Made by a program: the position numbers and the translations under genes. Of a stretch of 23,630 bases of DNA, positions 15,622-23,630 are shown one piece after another. Origin of the DNA: Bacteroidota bacterium (lineage in GTDB: Bacteria; Bacteroidota; Bacteroidia; Chitinophagales; Chitinophagaceae); assembly GCA_023416995.1 (NCBI GenBank), contig JAEZGI010000074.1, forward strand, positions 1 through 23,630, in the 5' to 3' direction. The first letter of the stretch is position 1. Each line of letters opens with the position of its first letter. Below the pieces are notes generated by a model. It was not told where the DNA came from, did not search any database, and saw nothing but the letters and a program-made list of their open reading frames with translations.

Positions 15622-18600
15622 ATGTTAGGTTTCATTTCGAAAATGTTCGGAGGAAGTAAATCGGAGAAAGATATCAAAACCATTTCTCCGATAGTGGGTG
15701 AAGTCAATCGCCATTTTGAATCATATCAGTCCCTCACACATGATCAACTGCGCGCAAAAACAGTTGAGTTCCGTCAACGCATCCAGGCCCATGTACAGGA
15801 AATAGACGACCAGGTAAAATCTTTAACCACTCAGGCGGAAGAACTACCTACAACTGAAATCAGTGAAAAAGATAACATCTATCAGCAGGTAGATGCACTT
15901 AAAAAAGACAGGGATAAAAAACTCGAAGAAATATTAAAAGAAATTCTTCCCGAAGCTTTTGCAGTGATCAAGGAAACGGCAAGAAGGTTCAAAGACAATA
16001 CCGAACTGGTTAGTACTGCCACTGAGCTTGACCGTGAGTTAAGCGTGAAAAAGGATTATATAAGGATCGAAGGCGACAAAGCCATTTTTAAAAACAGTTG
16101 GACCGCAGGGGGTAACCTCATCACCTGGAACATGGTACATTATGATGTGCAGTTGATTGGTGGTACTGTGCTGCACCAGGGTAAGATCGCCGAAATGGCA
16201 ACAGGTGAAGGTAAAACGCTGGTGTCTACATTGCCGGCTTATCTTAATGCACTTGCGGGCCAGGGGGTGCACATTGTTACGGTGAACGACTACCTCGCAA
16301 AACGTGACTCTGAGTGGAACGGCACCATCTTCGAATGGCTCGGTCTTACGGTAGATTGTATCGATCGTCACCAGCCAAACAGTAACGACAGACGTAAAGC
16401 TTACCAGGCTGATATCACATACGGAACGAACAATGAATTTGGTTTCGATTATCTCCGTGATAACATGGTGCATTCACCAGATGAAATGGTTCAACGCAAG
16501 CACCTTTTTGCCATGGTGGATGAGGTGGATAGTGTATTGATCGATGATGCACGTACACCTTTGATCATTTCGGGCCCCGTTCCGAAAGGAGATGAACAAC
16601 AATATCATATCCTTAAATCGCGCGTTCAACAATTGTTTGAAATGCAGCGCCAGGTTGTGAATAAAAACCTGATCGAAGCACGCCGGCTTTTTGCAGATGG
16701 ACAGGATGATCCTAAAACCGGCGGGCTTGCATTGATGCGTGCTTATCGCGGCTTGCCAAAGAACAGCGCGCTGATCAAGTTTTTGAGTGAACCTGGTGTG
16801 AAAGTAAAGTTGCAGAAAACGGAGAACTATTACCTCGCTGATCAGCAACGTGAAATGCCAAAAGTAGATGCTGAACTTTTCTTTCACATTGATGAAAAAA
16901 ACAACTCTGTTGATCTTACCGATAAAGGTTTACAGGCAATTACCAAAGCAGGCGAAGATCCTGAATTTTTTGTGATGCCTGATATTGGCGTTCAACTGGC
17001 AGAGATAGAAAAACAGGCGGTTAGTGCGGAAGAAAAACTTCCGATGAAAGAAGCGATACTGAATGACTATTCTGTAAAAGCAGAACGTATTCACACGGTT
17101 CAGCAATTATTGAAAGCCTATACCTTATTCGACAAAGATGTTGAATACGTTGTGATGGATGGACAGGTTAAGATCGTTGACGAACAAACCGGTCGTATTC
17201 TTGATGGCCGTCGTTACAGCGATGGTTTGCACCAGGCGATTGAAGCAAAAGAAAATGTAAAGATCGAAGCCGCCACACAAACCTATGCTACGATCACTTT
17301 GCAGAACTACTTCCGGATGTATCACAAACTGGCGGGTATGACTGGTACTGCGATTACAGAAGCAGGTGAGTTCTGGGATATTTATAAACTGGATGTTGTT
17401 ACCGTTCCCACGAATGTAAAAGCCATCCGGATCGACAGCGAGGATCTTGTTTACAAAACAAAAAGAGAGAAATACAAATACGTTATTGAAGAGATCGAAA
17501 GACTTCGCAATGCGGGCCGGCCGGTGCTGGTGGGTACCACATCGGTTGAAGTGAGTGAATTGCTGAGCAAGATGCTGCAGGGTAAAAAGATCCCTCACAA
17601 TGTATTGAACGCAAAACAACACGCCCGTGAAGCACAGGTGGTTGCTGAGGCTGGTTTAGCCGGTGCTATAACCATTGCTACCAACATGGCTGGTCGTGGT
17701 ACGGATATCAAACTCGGACCTGGTGTGAAAGAAGCTGGTGGTCTTGCGATCATTGGTACTGAACGTCACGAGAGCCGTCGTGTAGACAGACAGTTGCGTG
17801 GTCGTGCCGGTCGCCAGGGTGATCCGGGTACCACTCAGTTTTATGTTTCACTGGAAGATGAACTGATGCGTTTGTTTGGTAGTGATCGTATTGCTTCAAT
17901 CATGGACCGCTTTGGTTACAAAGAAGGTGAGGTGATTCAGCATAGCATGGTTACCAAGAGCATTGAACGTGCACAACGCAAGGTGGAAGAAAACAACTTT
18001 GGTATCCGTAAACGTTTGCTGGAGTATGATGACGTGATGAACAAACAAAGGAATGTGGTTTACAAGAAACGTAATCACGCTTTGTTTGGTGAAAGATTAG
18101 CGCTCGATCTTGACAATGCTTTCTATGTTGTTGCCGAAGGATTGGTTAGTTCGTTCCAGGAGTTAAGCGACTATGAAGGTTTCAAGATGGCGGCTATCGT
18201 GAACTTTGGAATTGACAGCGCTATCAGCGAGCAGGAGTTTAGCAAAACGAGTGCCCGCGAACTGGCTGACAAACTGTACTTCGAGGCTACCGCACACTAC
18301 CAGCAGAAAATGAAAAATCTGCACGCGCAGGCAATACCTGTGTTTAAGAACATAAGGCAAACACAGGGTCCAAATATCGAGAATGTAGTGGTACCATTTA
18401 CTGACGGTAAGAAAGTAATACAGGTGCTTGCGAATCTGAATAAGACCATTGATTCCGAAGGTCGCGAACTGGTGAATTCGCTTGAGCGCCAGATAACCTT
18501 GGCTATCATTGATGATGCCTGGAAAGAGCATCTGCGTTCGATGGATGATTTGAAACAAAGTGTGCAGACCGCATATCTTGAACAGAAGGATCCGTTGGTA

Positions 18601-18945
18601 ATTTATAAGATCACTGCTTTTGATTTGTTTAAGAGAATGGATAGTGAAACCAATCGTGAGATTGTAAGTTTCCTGTGTCATTCAGGCATACCGGTTGAGC
18701 AACAGGAGAACCCAACACAGATCCGCCAGGCACGCGAGCAGAAAACTGATATGAGTCGTATGTCGGCGAATAAAGAAGAAATTGATGCCCGTGGTGATGA
18801 TTATGCAGCAAATGAAAATGATTATTTTGATCCTTCAACCCCAACAGTAAAACAAGAGCCGGTAAAAGTGGGACCAAAGATTGGAAGAAACGATCCATGT
18901 CCTTGCGGAAGTGGCAAGAAGTATAAAAATTGCCACGGGGCTTAG
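15622..18945 (+). CDS. secA: Preprotein translocase ATPase SecA
   Basis: SecA drives protein export through SecYEG by ATP hydrolysis at the inner membrane. Recognisable parts: N-terminal MLGFISKMFGG, IPEAF-like LPEAFAVIKETARR (109-122), Walker A TGEGKT (194-199), DEVDSVLIDDARTPLIISG, the GMTGTA motif, MAGRGTDIKLG, the arginine-finger RQLRGRAGRQGDPG, and the C-terminal zinc motif DPCPCGSGKKYKNCHG. At 1107 residues it is about 200 longer than the E. coli enzyme. The extra sequence lies in a charged, coiled-coil-like insertion (about 58-108), before Walker A (about 124-170) and in the region after DEVDSVLIDDARTP. Long SecA proteins with such insertions are usual in Bacteroidota. Gene intact, start well supported by the N-terminal match. 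Confidence 0.98.
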   Translation: MLGFISKMFGGSKSEKDIKTISPIVGEVNRHFESYQSLTHDQLRAKTVEFRQRIQAHVQEIDDQVKSLTTQAEELPTTEISEKDNIYQQVDALKKDRDKKLEEILKEILPEAFAVIKETARRFKDNTELVSTATELDRELSVKKDYIRIEGDKAIFKNSWTAGGNLITWNMVHYDVQLIGGTVLHQGKIAEMATGEGKTLVSTLPAYLNALAGQGVHIVTVNDYLAKRDSEWNGTIFEWLGLTVDCIDRHQPNSNDRRKAYQADITYGTNNEFGFDYLRDNMVHSPDEMVQRKHLFAMVDEVDSVLIDDARTPLIISGPVPKGDEQQYHILKSRVQQLFEMQRQVVNKNLIEARRLFADGQDDPKTGGLALMRAYRGLPKNSALIKFLSEPGVKVKLQKTENYYLADQQREMPKVDAELFFHIDEKNNSVDLTDKGLQAITKAGEDPEFFVMPDIGVQLAEIEKQAVSAEEKLPMKEAILNDYSVKAERIHTVQQLLKAYTLFDKDVEYVVMDGQVKIVDEQTGRILDGRRYSDGLHQAIEAKENVKIEAATQTYATITLQNYFRMYHKLAGMTGTAITEAGEFWDIYKLDVVTVPTNVKAIRIDSEDLVYKTKREKYKYVIEEIERLRNAGRPVLVGTTSVEVSELLSKMLQGKKIPHNVLNAKQHAREAQVVAEAGLAGAITIATNMAGRGTDIKLGPGVKEAGGLAIIGTERHESRRVDRQLRGRAGRQGDPGTTQFYVSLEDELMRLFGSDRIASIMDRFGYKEGEVIQHSMVTKSIERAQRKVEENNFGIRKRLLEYDDVMNKQRNVVYKKRNHALFGERLALDLDNAFYVVAEGLVSSFQELSDYEGFKMAAIVNFGIDSAISEQEFSKTSARELADKLYFEATAHYQQKMKNLHAQAIPVFKNIRQTQGPNIENVVVPFTDGKKVIQVLANLNKTIDSEGRELVNSLERQITLAIIDDAWKEHLRSMDDLKQSVQTAYLEQKDPLVIYKITAFDLFKRMDSETNREIVSFLCHSGIPVEQQENPTQIRQAREQKTDMSRMSANKEEIDARGDDYAANENDYFDPSTPTVKQEPVKVGPKIGRNDPCPCGSGKKYKNCHGA

Positions 18946-18961
18946 AAGAAACTAACAGCAT

Positions 18962-18992
18962 AAAGCGTTTACGAAAGTAGACGCTTTTTTTT
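18962..18992 (+). terminator. Intrinsic terminator of secA
   Basis: An 11-pair stem (18962-18972 with 18977-18987, one G-U) closed by a GAAA tetraloop and running into eight T (18985-18992). It begins 16 bases after the secA stop codon. The rest of the gap to 19211 holds one isolated TAGTTTTG (19090-19097) but no gene. Confidence 0.9.
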
Positions 18993-19211
18993 GGCGTTAT
19001 TAATGCCGACGGACGAGCTTTCTTCTTTTATCTGAGCCTTAATCGCGTTTGCGAAATGAAAGCCCCATTTATATTTTCGAAAGTGTCTTTAGTTTTGTAA
19101 GAATACAAGGCATCACGCTGATCAGGCTACCGGCTTTGATCTTTCCCGTTGAGGGTTCTTAGTATATAGTTGTTTGCTTGAAGCGCCTGTTAACCAACAT
19201 TTTTGAAACAA

Positions 19212-19899
19212 TCACGGTTTAACAAACAGAACACTGCCGTAGTTGCTTCCGGCATTCATTTCTATTGTACATATCATATAGTCCAAAAAATTCGTAACCG
19301 AGTGGGTTAAGAAATTCCATTACATCCGGGAGGTAAGTGTTTCGTTGGTTATTTCGGTTGAAACCCACTTCACAATACACCAACTTTATAGCGCCCCGGG
19401 TCAGCAGTTCTTTGCAACCCTCTAATACTTCGAGTTCATAACCTTCCGTATCAATCTTGAGAATATCAATATAGTTAGGCAACGCTGAAGGAATCGCCTG
19501 TGTCTACATGGATCGTTTCCAACTGGCCACCGCTGTTCATTGAGACTGCGTTCAGTTCAACAGCGAATCTTTTCCTGAGAAAGTAGTTATTTCAAGATCT
19601 TTAACCTGCTCACCGAGTGCAGTATGGTAACAACTGACACCTGGAAGGTTGCTGACGTTCTGTTGCAATAGCTTGAAAGTTGATGCAACGGGCTCAAAGC
19701 TATAGATGTGTGCGTCGGGAAAAGCTTTCTTGAATCTTTTGGCGGTCTGTCCGACGTTTGCTCCAACGTCAAAAATGACGCGAACCGGCAGGCGGATCTT
19801 GGTTTTAAGGTCTGGTATCAGATCAGTTCCAATGGGAAGTTTGTTCAGTTTGTACATCCAATATCCGGACAAACGAATTGCAGTAGTTCTAAGGCTCAT
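19212..19899 (-). pseudogene. FkbM family methyltransferase, broken by three frameshifts
   Basis: The N-terminal part (from the ATG at 19899) has the SAM-binding motif VIFDVGANVGQTAKRF and YSFEPVASTFKLLQQNV, then stops at 19552. The C-terminal part (up to 19482) has DILKIDTEGYELEVLEG and VYCEVGFNR. Both are in the same frame, but the stretch between them (about 19503-19555) makes sense only in another frame, reading NAVSMNSGGQLETIHVDT: two compensating indels. A third shift near 19255-19262 separates the annotated end (stop at 19219) from the expected family terminus, which reads NAGSNYGSVLFVKP in another frame and stops at 19212. FkbM enzymes O-methylate sugars or polyketides. With three indels it should be non-functional, unless the changes are sequencing errors; the neighbouring genes show none. 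Confidence 0.85.
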
Positions 19900-20427
19900 G
19901 CGTAACCATAATAATTTTCGTTGAGGCGTGCAAGTGGTGATGGTTGCTTTTGCGGGAGAAATGGGCGTGAGCGCAGAAAAGCCTTATGGTGTGCAGTAGA
20001 ACGATAAAATTTTCATCGCATGATGGGCAGTGACTGCGATAACGCATAGTTTCGAAAAACGAGCAAAGTAGTTAACGCCTGTTTTATTATATTGTATCAA
20101 CTTATTAAGTTTTAACGGAGGGTCGGATTAATAAAGGACAGTGATTTTCCATTCAATTTGCCCTCGTTCTTTTTAGCGCATTCGGTAAAAGCTGATAAAC
20201 CAATCACTAATGTAAAGCTGGTGTATTTGTCTGAAATTATTTGTAACTGGTGACCGTCGAACTCGAAGTTCGCTCGGTACTAAATATGGGGAAGCCTACC
20301 CCACAACTGTATAAAGGATCAAGACCGCATCGCCGATAGTTGATATAAATACAAAAAACAAATTACTAACTAGACGTTTACATCTCGGGTGAATACGTAT
20401 AATTCTATTCTCCGCTTTAGCTCCAAC
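19900..20427. other. Gene-poor stretch between immunity gene and FkbM pseudogene
   Basis: No convincing intact gene on either strand. It holds a short orphan reading frame (20112-20279, minus; listed separately), a strong dyad CGAACT-CGA-AGTTCG (20258-20272) with outer arms ACCG (20253-20256) and CGGT (20275-20278), and a smaller hairpin TGGGG (20287-20291) / CCCCA (20299-20303). The hairpins lie downstream of the Rhs-immunity pair in the direction of transcription and could end that transcript, although no T-run follows. A 52-codon minus-strand frame beginning near 20048 shows no recognisable protein. Confidence 0.6.
20112..20279 (-). pseudogene. Orphan 55-codon reading frame echoing the Rhs toxin tip (possible remnant)
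   Basis: The frame follows a TAG and has no ATG. It begins YRA, has GLSAFTE after 23 residues, then K-x3-G-x3-GK. The Rhs tip nearby has YRA, then 22 residues, GLSAFTD, K-x3-G-x2-GK. Codons for GLSAFT differ at nearly every third position, so it is not a recent duplication. Its place just after the immunity gene is where orphan toxin modules of Rhs/CDI loci lie. It could instead be chance, or the remnant of a lipoprotein signal (FTLVIGLSAFTECAKKN). Confidence 0.3.
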
Positions 20428-20832
20428 TCAAGTGATGCTAATTGAATAGCCCACTCTCAAATCTTCAATGATAACTTCAACCATATCCTTTATATCCGCT
20501 TTGAAGTCTTGGATAATTGCTGGATCATTAAATAGATGCTGTATGTTATATTCCTTTAAATACAGGATTTTACCATGTCCTTTTATAGCAGAAAGTTCTA
20601 CATTGAGAGTACTCTGACTTTTGTCGTTCCTAAAAATGAGACCGAAGACTATTCCATAGTTATCTTCGTTCCGATATGCATTGATTACTATCTCAGTTAG
20701 ATTTTGTTGACTGAAATTAGACTCGTCAACGGTTTCAATCATACTGACCATCGGATCTAATTTAAGTAAATCACTTTTCAACTGTTGTATTTCACTTTGA
20801 TAACAAAAGAATAATTTCCGTTGGGCTTCCAT
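20428..20832 (-). CDS. Hypothetical protein, probable immunity protein of the Rhs toxin tip
   Basis: A 134-residue cytoplasmic-looking protein with no signal or membrane segment: helix near the start (LFFCYQSEIQQLKSDLLKLD), a strand-rich middle (YGIVFGLIFRNDKSQSTLNV, then KGHGKILYLKEYNI) and a helical end (FKADIKDMVEVIIEDLRVGY). I do not recognise the family. It begins 11 bases after the Rhs stop codon on the same strand, behind an A-rich leader typical of this phylum, and is visibly more A+T-rich than the Rhs core. Small A+T-rich genes directly after a variable Rhs C-terminus usually encode the cognate immunity protein, which binds and blocks the toxin. The role is inferred from position and size only. 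Confidence 0.6.
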   Translation of the reverse strand: MEAQRKLFFCYQSEIQQLKSDLLKLDPMVSMIETVDESNFSQQNLTEIVINAYRNEDNYGIVFGLIFRNDKSQSTLNVELSAIKGHGKILYLKEYNIQHLFNDPAIIQDFKADIKDMVEVIIEDLRVGYSISIT

Positions 20833-20843
20833 TTTTTTATTTT

Positions 20844-23630
20844 TTATTTAATCGGAGCAGAGACTTTTATTTCACCAATTCTTGCGGCTTTAGCCATTGT
20901 CGTATAAGGATGTACACCTTCACTAGTACTTTGTCTTGATGACGCCCAATCTTTCAATTCAACCTGTGTTCTTGGACGAATACCCACATGTCCGTCGTTA
21001 GTTATATTTAAAATGAAACCCATATCCTCGAGTGCTTTTGCGCTTATAACCTGAACTTTACCGCCTATCCCTTGCGTTGCTTTTAGCGGATCAGTGAATG
21101 CCGAAAGACCGCTCTTCGCACCTGTTCCATCATCTTTTCCAGGCCTTGGAGTGAAGTTCAGGTCAGTAAATCCGCCTGCACGATATATTAATTGTTCGTT
21201 ATTTGAATTTCCCTGTTCTGAATTAAAATCATTTATAGATGCTGAAGCAGCACTCTTAATCAATGGAATTTTTGATTCACTCATTCGCAGAACTGCTCTG
21301 TCGACCCATGTTGGCGTCTCCTTCGGCTTTTCTGATTTTAACAATGATACTTGCCACGATCCATTTGGTCCATGTACTGTCATGCTAATCCCATCAGGAT
21401 TAATAGTCGCTCCTGCGTTGGGTGGAATCAGGTCTTTTAGTTCTTTCTGACTAACCAAGTGCGCTTGAGGTGCGTATGCACCTGAATTGATTGGGCCGTT
21501 CCCTACTAATTGAGTGGGATTTATGATATTGCCATTACGATCAACTTCGAGCTTGCTCAGCTCCCTAGGCTGAGCTAATCTAGGCAATACCGGCTTCGGT
21601 GCCGCTTGAGCAGTTTGACGCGGCTGTTCCATGCCATCAAGATCGATGTAATTAATCGGATCACCCTCGGCATAACTGTAAGGACTATTCCACGGATAGG
21701 ATTTGCTCAACGGATCCACACTTAAAAACTTACCCAACCTCGGATCATAGACCCGCATTCCGTAATCCTGCTGCGCACCGATTCCCTTCAGTAGGTTATC
21801 GTTTTCCTTACCATTGAACCCAAATTTGTGTACCGCAAAACTTGAACGGGTATGTGTCCGGCTGATCATCCCGAACGGGTAATACTCACTCGCCGTGATG
21901 ATGTCAGGCTTATAGTATTCTATCAAAGAACTGTTAGATGCGTAAGGTACACCAATTTTTTTATCGGAAATTGTCGAGAGTACGTTGCCCAGGTGGTTCG
22001 ATAATTCATACTGACGTATTCCGCGACCAAACACCATTCTTTCCGGTGTTACGAGCAATGCCGGGCCCGCGTTAGACCGATCTATATCGACTCCGGTTGA
22101 TGTGACAACTCCTAACCGGTTGCTGCCATAGATATGACGCTCTGTTTGAGCCAGCGTCATATCGGCTATGTTCGACTGTGTACCGGTGGTAGAATAAACA
22201 CTTAAGATGTTGCCTTGAGCATCTCTTACATACCAGGTGTAGATCGCTTTGCCATCATGCATTATCCTTGTGCCGATCCGGTTACCTTGTGCATCGTAGG
22301 TGTATCGCTGGGTTTGTGCTCTTGGGCCCCAACCTGAATTTCGGGTCTGCTCCTTCAACTTTCCATACACGCTCCATTTCATGACATGAATGCGCTGCGT
22401 TTCATCGTAAGTCAGGTTGCCTATAGCATCATAAAAATAATTGCTGGCATCTGTCTGGCCGTTCAGGTCATCGGCCATATTATACTTAGGAGTCCAATTC
22501 GTTAAAGGCACAACATCCCTGATGTGCTTCAGTTTGTTTGAACCAGGATAATACGTGTAGGTTAGGCTATCCATGGCTACGTTAGAGCCAAAGGGACTGT
22601 TCCTGAGATACCGCACGATATTGCCATTCGGATCATAGGCCACGCGCTCCTTTAAGTAATCAGTTGACGTTAACGTCCAGGTGTTAGTCGACGAATTCAA
22701 GCCAGTATAGGCATCCTGTCCGGTTAAACGATTGAGCTGGTCATACCTGTAATTGTAGAGATATGGAGTGGTTGATCCGACAGCTAGCGACGCATCCTCA
22801 AACCGCCGGATATAATTGCTCATGCTGCTGATATTGCCATTGTACAATGGCCGGTGATCAGAGCCAAGCGGGCCTTGCACCGCAGCAAATGGATTTACGT
22901 TCTGTCCTATAGCCGTGTATTCGTTTCCAAAATAATGCAGGGTTAAGCCGATAGCATCCTGTGCAGTATATTGCTGCAGACCGCCCGTAAGTCCATCTTC
23001 TCCTATATCATGCTGAGAGGTGCCTGTGGTGCTATTGATCCCTTTCAGCCATCCTTGTAGCGTGTATGCATAGTCGATGCCCTGCACCTTCGTGTGTCCG
23101 AGTTCTGTTCTGGCAAGCGGACCATGCCTGTAATATTCATAGCTCGCCTCTCTCTCCCACTGGTATCCATCGAGACTCGTCTGCACTTGTGTTAGCCTGT
23201 TCTCAGCATCATAAGTATAACGGTGGATAAACTGATCACTAAAGCCGGGTTGATAATGGACCGAGTTCACTTTACCACTGATCAGGTCGTAGTTATATAC
23301 GATCTTTTTAAAGCGGTTACCATTCATGTTCATGATATTCGGCCGGGTGGAGCTCTGCCCAAAATCCTGCAGAAGCGTATCCACGTTACCATGGATATCA
23401 TAACTATAAAAAGTTGCCTGGTTGTATGACTCATCGGTCATCGTATCCGAAAAGCTTGTATAGCTGACACGCGTGCGCAGGTTTTTCTGTTGAACGATTT
23501 GCGCATCGATGTTATTTGCAAATCCAGCGTACGGCTCATCGTATACGGTTTTAGTGACCTGGCCCCTGTTAAGCGCAAGACCGCTGAACCATGTCGTCAG
23601 ACCGGATTCGTTTCTTGTGAAAGTATGGGT
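20844..23630 (-). CDS. Rhs/YD-repeat protein with variable C-terminal toxin tip, 5' end outside window
   Basis: The frame is open from the right edge, so the ATG at 23441 is internal; about 63 further residues lie before it. Many YD-type repeats are visible (YDAENRLTQVQTS, YDQLNRLTGQDAY, YDPNGNIVRYLRN, YDAQGNRIGTRI). The conserved core end is present: GFNGKENDNLLKG, YGMRVYDPRLGKFLSVDPLS, YSYAEGDPINYIDLDGM (to about 21630). Such cores form a shell holding a cleaved C-terminal toxin. The following 262 or so residues differ in style: a Pro/Gln-rich linker, a middle part (IPPNAGATINPDGISMTVHG), and a final compact region (20844-21191) with LIYRAGGF, TPRPGKDD, GLSAFTD, GHVGIRP, HPYT and RIGEIKV. 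A Tyr-Arg strand, a Ser-Thr motif and a late Glu recall ADP-ribosyltransferase-like toxins, but this is a guess. Confidence 0.85.
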   Translation of the reverse strand, partial: THTFTRNESGLTTWFSGLALNRGQVTKTVYDEPYAGFANNIDAQIVQQKNLRTRVSYTSFSDTMTDESYNQATFYSYDIHGNVDTLLQDFGQSSTRPNIMNMNGNRFKKIVYNYDLISGKVNSVHYQPGFSDQFIHRYTYDAENRLTQVQTSLDGYQWEREASYEYYRHGPLARTELGHTKVQGIDYAYTLQGWLKGINSTTGTSQHDIGEDGLTGGLQQYTAQDAIGLTLHYFGNEYTAIGQNVNPFAAVQGPLGSDHRPLYNGNISSMSNYIRRFEDASLAVGSTTPYLYNYRYDQLNRLTGQDAYTGLNSSTNTWTLTSTDYLKERVAYDPNGNIVRYLRNSPFGSNVAMDSLTYTYYPGSNKLKHIRDVVPLTNWTPKYNMADDLNGQTDASNYFYDAIGNLTYDETQRIHVMKWSVYGKLKEQTRNSGWGPRAQTQRYTYDAQGNRIGTRIMHDGKAIYTWYVRDAQGNILSVYSTTGTQSNIADMTLAQTERHIYGSNRLGVVTSTGVDIDRSNAGPALLVTPERMVFGRGIRQYELSNHLGNVLSTISDKKIGVPYASNSSLIEYYKPDIITASEYYPFGMISRTHTRSSFAVHKFGFNGKENDNLLKGIGAQQDYGMRVYDPRLGKFLSVDPLSKSYPWNSPYSYAEGDPINYIDLDGMEQPRQTAQAAPKPVLPRLAQPRELSKLEVDRNGNIINPTQLVGNGPINSGAYAPQAHLVSQKELKDLIPPNAGATINPDGISMTVHGPNGSWQVSLLKSEKPKETPTWVDRAVLRMSESKIPLIKSAASASINDFNSEQGNSNNEQLIYRAGGFTDLNFTPRPGKDDGTGAKSGLSAFTDPLKATQGIGGKVQVISAKALEDMGFILNITNDGHVGIRPRTQVELKDWASSRQSTSEGVHPYTTMAKAARIGEIKVSAPIK

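Noticed and set aside
19090..19097. TAGTTTTG, a perfect -7-like box on the plus strand, suggesting a small RNA promoter after secA.
   Set aside because: No -33 element, no downstream terminator and no gene on that strand; the box is short enough to occur by chance.
19894..20048. 52-codon minus-strand frame overlapping the FkbM start.
   Set aside because: His/Ser/Cys-rich composition without recognisable motif; no reason to think it is expressed.
19959..20050. Plus-strand reading with MGVSAEKPYGVQ and NDKIFIA separated by stops, looking like a decayed gene.
   Set aside because: Too short, two stops in about 30 codons, and no family could be named; treated as non-coding.

Overview
The window looks like a chromosomal segment of a Bacteroidota bacterium, most likely of the Chitinophagaceae or a close relative. 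The reasons are inferential: a long SecA with Bacteroidota-type insertions and a C-terminal zinc motif, a head-GIN (DUF2807) lipoprotein, a Bacteroidota-style YD-repeat/Rhs protein, few Shine-Dalgarno sequences, and several upstream boxes resembling the Bacteroidota -7 element TAnnTTTG. No rRNA, tRNA, CRISPR array or insertion sequence was seen.

Layout. Positions 1-2057 hold the 3' part of a probably Tat-exported class V aminotransferase, facing a DUF2807 lipoprotein; a large inverted repeat lies at the junction. Positions 2067-4988 hold guaA (GMP synthase), with a terminator-like hairpin just before its start codon, followed by a periplasmic type 1 ligand-binding protein. Positions 5039-6014 (minus) hold a translationally overlapping pair, a small GNAT-like protein and a HTH/Xre-like protein, read here as a candidate toxin-antitoxin module. 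Positions 6263-13604 hold the known ligase-associated repair cluster: MBL-fold exonuclease, ATP-dependent DNA ligase, Lhr-like helicase and PdeM phosphoesterase. A di-heme cytochrome c gene sits between ligase and helicase. A class IV-like histone-deacetylase homologue follows on the same strand (to 14578). A convergent S24/LexA-like regulator (14595-15344, minus) and secA (15622-18945, with a clear intrinsic terminator) complete the housekeeping part.

The right end (19212-23630, minus) is accessory DNA. A long Rhs/YD-repeat protein enters from the right edge and carries a variable C-terminal tip. A likely immunity gene follows after 11 bases. Next comes a gene-poor 528-base stretch with a short orphan reading frame that echoes the toxin tip, then an FkbM methyltransferase broken by three frameshifts.

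How the genes work together. The four repair enzymes form one functional unit: end resection, unwinding, phosphoester cleavage and sealing. The Rhs tip and its neighbour probably form a toxin-immunity pair for competition between strains. The most interesting parts are the GNAT-like/HTH pair, the Rhs tip with its possible orphan remnant, the cytochrome inside the repair operon, and structured leaders before guaA, the repair cluster and secA.
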